Of a stretch of 8,827 nt of DNA, positions 6,026 through 8,827 are shown piece by piece; position 1 is the stretch's first letter; the number at the start of each line of letters is the position of its first letter. A model generated the notes under the pieces. It saw only the letters and a program-made list of their open reading frames with translations, was not told the origin of the DNA and did not search any database. A program made the position numbers and the translations under genes. Source of the stretch: Lachnospiraceae bacterium (GTDB taxonomy: Bacteria; Bacillota; Clostridia; Lachnospirales; Lachnospiraceae); assembly GCA_016282215.1 (NCBI GenBank), contig JAEEKC010000175.1:1-8827 (forward strand), read 5' to 3'.

Positions 6026-7222
6026 CTACCGGACCCCCCGATTTCTACCACAGGATATACAGAAATTCCCCTTGTTTTCCTGCCCGCATTCGCAGATCCA
6101 CTCTTCCGGCTTTTTGCTGCCGCACTCGGGGCAGAAATTCGTCGTACAGATATGGCCGCATTCGCAGATCCACCCTTCCGGCTTTTTACTGCCGCACTCG
6201 GGACAGAAATTCGTCGTACAGACATGACCACACTGACATGTCCAGCTGGATGATGAGCTTTCCGATGTACTCATCGTTTCTGATGATCCTTCTGATGTTC
6301 TCTCATCATCTGATGATCCGTTGCCTGCTGCCTGCTGCTGCAGCGAGCCACTGTCTGCCGTCCGTTGCTGTGACGCTCCACTGTCTGCCGTCCCTCGGTC
6401 AGTTGCCGGATCCGCTTGATTCCCCGTTGCGAACACCTTCGTCATCTGCATGTTTGCTACAGCTGCGGCCCCTTCAAAGTCCCAGCCGCTAAAGGCAACG
6501 GACACAAGCTCCAGCCCGCGCTTTTGCCGCCAGATCGCATTTACTTCAGCCTTCAGCGTCGTGACCAGGTCATCCACATGCAGTCCGATATCACTCATGG
6601 CCGGGATTTCCGTTTTGGCAAACACCGTTGCAAGGCAGGTCACCAGTTCCGAAACCAGCTGACTGTTCAGCCGCGAGCGTTCGTAGCGCAGCGCCACATT
6701 TCCCGTCACCATTTTGTAAAAAATCGCCGGATCACAGACACGATAGGAAAACACCCCGCCGGTAGATACTGCGGACTGAAGATCCATGCCCGTCAGCGTC
6801 TTCGGAATCCGAGCGTTAAAAGGGATCCCGCGAATCTCTTTGGTATTAAAATAATAGATCCGCTGCGTGTTCGTCTGGACGCCGCCGCCAAACGCAATAC
6901 GGTTTCCGGTTTCTTTCAAAAACCCCTTGATCCCGCCGGGCTGCTCCGGGTTTTCATAGATATGCTCACCCGGTTCCATATAAGAAGCGATCACTTTTCC
7001 CTGGGAGACTGCAAGGGCACCCTGTCCGTCAGCCACACAGACCACAGAGCCGGGGGTGATCACTTCATCGTCCATCCGGTTGTTGGCACTGTGCTCCGAC
7101 ACGCGCTTCACCCCGCGGACCAGCAGGATCTCGTCCGCTATGCTGTCGCAATAGAAAAACTCTTTCCACTGTTCATTTGCCACATCTTTGGCGGACGATA
7201 CCGCCGCTTGTATGATGCCCAT
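6026..7222 (-). CDS. SPFH-domain / virion-core-like protein with three zinc ribbons (YdjI type)
   Basis: The first 265 residues form an SPFH (stomatin/prohibitin/flotillin) domain of the bacterial 'virion core protein' group (COG4260, B. subtilis YdjI). Recognisable segments are GIIQAAVSSAKDVANEQWKE (2-21), EILLVRG (31-37), GVFSYRVCDPAIFYK (156-170) and the C-terminal helices with TLKAEVNAIW. A low-complexity Ser/Gln/Thr linker follows (about 270-326), including a 10-residue repeat TADSGASQQR/TADSGSLQQQ. Then come three zinc ribbons of CxC-x8-CxxC form: C329/C331/C340/C343, C353/C355/C364/C367 and C377/C379/C388/C391. In B. subtilis YdjI works with the membrane proteins YdjG/H to anchor PspA-type ESCRT-III proteins at stressed membranes. 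No such partners are in this window. No transmembrane helix is visible. It starts 34 bp after rubrerythrin, with GGGG six bases before the ATG, so the two are probably cotranscribed. The linker and extra ribbons probably make it longer than typical family members. Confidence 0.88.
   Translation of the reverse strand: MGIIQAAVSSAKDVANEQWKEFFYCDSIADEILLVRGVKRVSEHSANNRMDDEVITPGSVVCVADGQGALAVSQGKVIASYMEPGEHIYENPEQPGGIKGFLKETGNRIAFGGGVQTNTQRIYYFNTKEIRGIPFNARIPKTLTGMDLQSAVSTGGVFSYRVCDPAIFYKMVTGNVALRYERSRLNSQLVSELVTCLATVFAKTEIPAMSDIGLHVDDLVTTLKAEVNAIWRQKRGLELVSVAFSGWDFEGAAAVANMQMTKVFATGNQADPATDRGTADSGASQQRTADSGSLQQQAAGNGSSDDERTSEGSSETMSTSESSSSSWTCQCGHVCTTNFCPECGSKKPEGWICECGHICTTNFCPECGSKKPEEWICECGQENKGNFCISCGRNRGVR
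6091..6234 (-). repeat. 72-bp tandem duplication encoding two zinc ribbons
   Basis: Units 6091-6162 and 6163-6234 are adjacent direct repeats with about 65 of 72 positions identical. All seven differences that I count are transitions. They encode the first two C-terminal zinc ribbons of the SPFH protein (each 24 residues, W.C.CGH.CTTNFCPECGSKKPE). The third ribbon (encoded toward 6026) has diverged and lacks the extra Cys found at C335 and C359. High identity at DNA level points to recent expansion. Confidence 0.85.
6348..6393 (-). repeat. 30-bp period direct repeat in the linker of the SPFH gene
   Basis: The 16-base sequence CCACTGTCTGCCGTCC (plus-strand reading) occurs at 6348-6363 and again at 6378-6393, exactly 30 bases apart. 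It encodes the repeated TADSG.. decapeptides of the flexible linker between the SPFH domain and the zinc ribbons. Confidence 0.75.
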
Positions 7223-7239
7223 ACTGTTCCCCGCGAAAT

Positions 7240-7254
7240 GATGACCAGGTCATC
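7240..7254. other. 15-bp near-perfect palindrome between rubrerythrin and the SPFH gene
   Basis: GATGACC (7240-7246), one central base, GGTCATC (7248-7254). It fills much of the 34-bp gap and stops short of the SPFH ribosome site. With no U-run it is not a full terminator. It could be an mRNA processing or attenuation hairpin, or a protein-binding site. Confidence 0.35.
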
Positions 7255-7256
7255 GA

Positions 7257-7802
7257 TCAATAGTTCTCAGCCTTCACTTCAAAATAGCTCTGCGGATGAT
7301 TGCAGACAGGACAAACTTCCGGTGCCTTCTGTCCCACATGAATATGTCCGCAGTTCGAGCACTGCCAGATCACATCATTGTCCTTAGAGAAAACAAGGTC
7401 GCCTTCGATATTGGCCAGAAGTTTGCGATACCGCTCCTCATGCTCTTTTTCAATGGCGGCAACACCCTCGAAAAGCTTTGCGATATCCTCAAAACCTTCC
7501 TCCCTTGCCTCCTTTGCGAACTTGTCGTACATATCGGTCCATTCGTAGTTCTCGCCTTCAGCCGCTGCCTTTAAGTTATCGATGGTAGAGCCGATCGCAC
7601 CTGTTTCCTGCAGCAGTTTGAACCAGATCTTGGCATGCTCTTTTTCATTTGCAGCCGTTTCCTCAAAGATCTTCGCGATCTGAACATAACCGTCCTTTTT
7701 CGCCTTGGACGCAAAGTAGGTATACTTGTTGCGCGCCATGGATTCCCCCGCAAATGCTTCCTTCAGGTTCGCTTCCGTTTTTGTTCCCGTCAGTTTTGAC
7801 AT
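7257..7802 (-). CDS. rbr: Rubrerythrin
   Basis: Rubrerythrin is a cytoplasmic non-haem iron peroxidase that reduces hydrogen peroxide to water in anaerobes, with electrons from NAD(P)H through rubredoxin-type partners. The 181-residue length is normal for the family. Residues 1-135 form the ferritin-like four-helix bundle with the diiron ligands in the classical pattern: E20 (AGESMARN), E53 and H56 (NEKEHAK), E84 and E87 (ENYEW), and E118 and H121 (IEKEHEE). Residues 145-181 form the rubredoxin-like FeS4 domain with C148/C151 (CSNC) and C164/C167 (CPVC). Both metal centres are intact. The start at ATG 7802 is supported by GGAGGG eight bases upstream. An AT-rich upstream region with repeated TTGAATT motifs suggests its own promoter, possibly oxidative-stress controlled, although I see no clear PerR box. 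The SPFH gene follows 34 bp downstream. Confidence 0.97.
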   Translation of the reverse strand: MSKLTGTKTEANLKEAFAGESMARNKYTYFASKAKKDGYVQIAKIFEETAANEKEHAKIWFKLLQETGAIGSTIDNLKAAAEGENYEWTDMYDKFAKEAREEGFEDIAKLFEGVAAIEKEHEERYRKLLANIEGDLVFSKDNDVIWQCSNCGHIHVGQKAPEVCPVCNHPQSYFEVKAENY

Positions 7803-7856
7803 AGTGATTTCCCTCCTTGTTTTTGAATTTTGATTTTATGGTTGATTACTGATTAA

Positions 7857-7906
7857 CGCTTTTGAATTCTTTTTCAATTATTGCTTTTTTACGCTCTTGA
7901 ATTTAT
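7857..7906 (-). promoter_or_regulatory. Direct-repeat elements upstream of rubrerythrin
   Basis: The plus-strand reading CGCTTTTGAATT (7857-7868) and CGCTCTTGAATT (7892-7903) are direct repeats with one mismatch, 35 bases apart. A third TTGAATT lies at 7823-7829, inside the leader. The 15-mer 7892-7906 is identical to one in front of the YczE-family gene (5888-5902). These could be operator copies for a shared regulator. The 130-bp gap is very AT-rich, which weakens the argument. Confidence 0.35.
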
Positions 7907-7928
7907 TCTTTTTTTATCGCTTCGACAA
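7900..7928 (-). promoter_or_regulatory. Weak promoter candidate for rubrerythrin
   Basis: On the minus strand TTGTCG (7928-7923) and TAAATT (7905-7900) are 17 bases apart, just after the stop of the methyltransferase gene. Both boxes are imperfect. The resulting leader would be about 90 bases. The -35 lies in a small palindrome, GACAA-T-TTGTC (7924-7934). Confidence 0.3.
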
Positions 7929-7932
7929 TTTG

Positions 7933-8827
7933 TCAGGATAACGGTTTCTTCGCAGTATAGAGAATGTAGGTATCGTTGAAGACCACTTTGTTCCCGTTCT
8001 CTGCCACCACGCTTCTAAGTCCCTCAAAGAACCTGGTCTTATGCGGTTCCGGAATCACGATATGATCGCAGTGGGTCCCGCAGAATGCCACATAATCATC
8101 CGCATTCATTTCGCGCACGCCGTGAAAATCCTTTCTGTCAAAATCCACATAGCCATAGTCCGTAGCGTGATCATAGCCGAAACCACCGAATTTGTACCAG
8201 GTCTCCGGTTTGAAATGCTGATCGTAAATGCTCTGGATCTTCTCATATAGCGGTTCGTTGGTGGATTTGTAATCAGAACTGCAAAGGATCATCGCAAGGG
8301 TCCCGCCGGGCTTTAACAGCGCAAAGGTCTTGGAAAATGCAATGTCCTCCGGGATCCACTGGATCGTGGCCGCAGAATAGATCATATCGAATTTCTGCTC
8401 CCCGAAATCATGGGTGATAAAGTCATCATTCACGATATGGAAATTCTCTAAATGATCATATTTTTCCTTCATCCTGGCATACAGATGCTCGCCGAGCTCA
8501 ATAGCATGGTAATCACACCCCGTCCGAAGGATCGGCTCAGTCGCCTGTCCCGTTCCCGGTCCGAGCTCCAAAACGGTTTTGCCCGGTCCGATGCCTGCCT
8601 GTTTGATCAGAGCTTCGAACAGCTCTTCGCTGTAACGCAGGCGGTAACGGTCAAACTGCTCGGGTATGGTATCGAAGACTTTCCGAAACTCTGCTTTTGC
8701 ACCATACCGGCAGCATTCCAGCTCTAAGCATTTCCATTCTTCGTCGCCGATAGGATAAGTCTCTGTCACTCCTGTATCCTTGAAACCGCAGGCCAGATAG
8801 CATTTCAGTGCCGGGGCATTTTCTTCA
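7933..8827 (-). CDS. GNAT acetyltransferase / class I SAM methyltransferase fusion, 5' end cut by the right edge
   Basis: The frame is open to the window edge, with 297 residues visible. Residues 1-19 (EENAPALKCYLACGFKDTG) and about 28-38 (EEWKCLELE) match the closing part of a GNAT N-acetyltransferase: the N.PA...Y...GF...G helix-strand motif, then a W.CLEL strand. After about ten residues a full class I SAM-dependent methyltransferase follows, opening with FDTIPEQFDRYR. It has motif I VLELGPGTG (85-93), an acidic ribose-binding Glu in HAIELGEH (107-114), the NDDF region (133-136), the FDMIYSAATIQWIP segment (146-159) and LLKPGGTL (170-177). It ends at TGA 7935-7933. A GTG at 8769-8767 could serve as an internal start and yield a 278-aa stand-alone product, but its only Shine-Dalgarno-like sequence (AGGAG) overlaps the GTG itself. 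I therefore favour one fused protein. The substrate is unknown. A 130-bp gap separates it from rubrerythrin. Confidence 0.8.
   Translation of the reverse strand, partial: EENAPALKCYLACGFKDTGVTETYPIGDEEWKCLELECCRYGAKAEFRKVFDTIPEQFDRYRLRYSEELFEALIKQAGIGPGKTVLELGPGTGQATEPILRTGCDYHAIELGEHLYARMKEKYDHLENFHIVNDDFITHDFGEQKFDMIYSAATIQWIPEDIAFSKTFALLKPGGTLAMILCSSDYKSTNEPLYEKIQSIYDQHFKPETWYKFGGFGYDHATDYGYVDFDRKDFHGVREMNADDYVAFCGTHCDHIVIPEPHKTRFFEGLRSVVAENGNKVVFNDTYILYTAKKPLS

Noticed and set aside
5989..6231. Minus-strand 80-residue frame with a repeated VRRISxPSAA motif
   Set aside because: Its internal repeat is just the 72-bp zinc-ribbon duplication read in another frame. It overlaps the SPFH C-terminus and has no independent support.
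6416..7387. Plus-strand 323-residue open frame across the SPFH gene and the rubrerythrin end
   Set aside because: It is antisense to two clearly recognisable proteins, crosses their junction and reads as Arg/His-rich shadow sequence with no domain.
7853..7932. PerR-type operator upstream of rubrerythrin
   Set aside because: Rubrerythrin genes are often peroxide-regulated, but I cannot find a TTATAAT-N-ATTATAA-like palindrome here. The region is merely AT-rich with TTGAATT direct repeats.

Overview
The window looks like chromosomal DNA of an anaerobic, low-to-medium GC Firmicute, most likely a Lachnospiraceae-type Clostridium. The evidence is strong AGGAGG/GGGAGG-type Shine-Dalgarno sites, a classical rubrerythrin, a YczE-type membrane protein, and an intergenic repeat with the CCCCTCATC...GGGGGAAG ends that I associate with gut Firmicutes. 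This placement is inference from style, not from a marker gene. Every gene I can support is on the minus strand, so transcription runs from the right edge to the left edge. The plus-strand open frames look like shadows.

Right part (7257-8827). At the right edge is a protein cut by the window. Its visible N-terminal part reads as the end of a GNAT acetyltransferase and continues in frame, without a stop, into a complete class I SAM-dependent methyltransferase. After a 130-bp AT-rich promoter-like gap comes rubrerythrin (peroxide detoxification).

Middle (5102-7222). Thirty-four bases after rubrerythrin begins an SPFH-domain protein of the YdjI / 'virion core protein' type. It has a Ser/Gln-rich linker and three C-terminal zinc ribbons, two of which are a recent 72-bp tandem duplication. 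Rubrerythrin and the SPFH gene are close enough to share a transcript. Next is a six-helix YczE-family membrane protein ending in a clear rho-independent terminator.

Left part (1-5040). Behind its own candidate promoter lies a run of three large or highly charged, soluble, unrecognised proteins: 986 aa, 492 aa and a third cut by the left edge (71 residues visible). They have no signal peptides or membrane segments and are rich in Lys/Glu/Arg coiled coil. The two long ones seem to share weakly similar helical modules. A compact GC-rich, multi-hairpin repeat of about 110 bp sits between them. This set is the least explained content of the window.

No tRNA, rRNA, CRISPR array, transposase or known riboswitch was seen.
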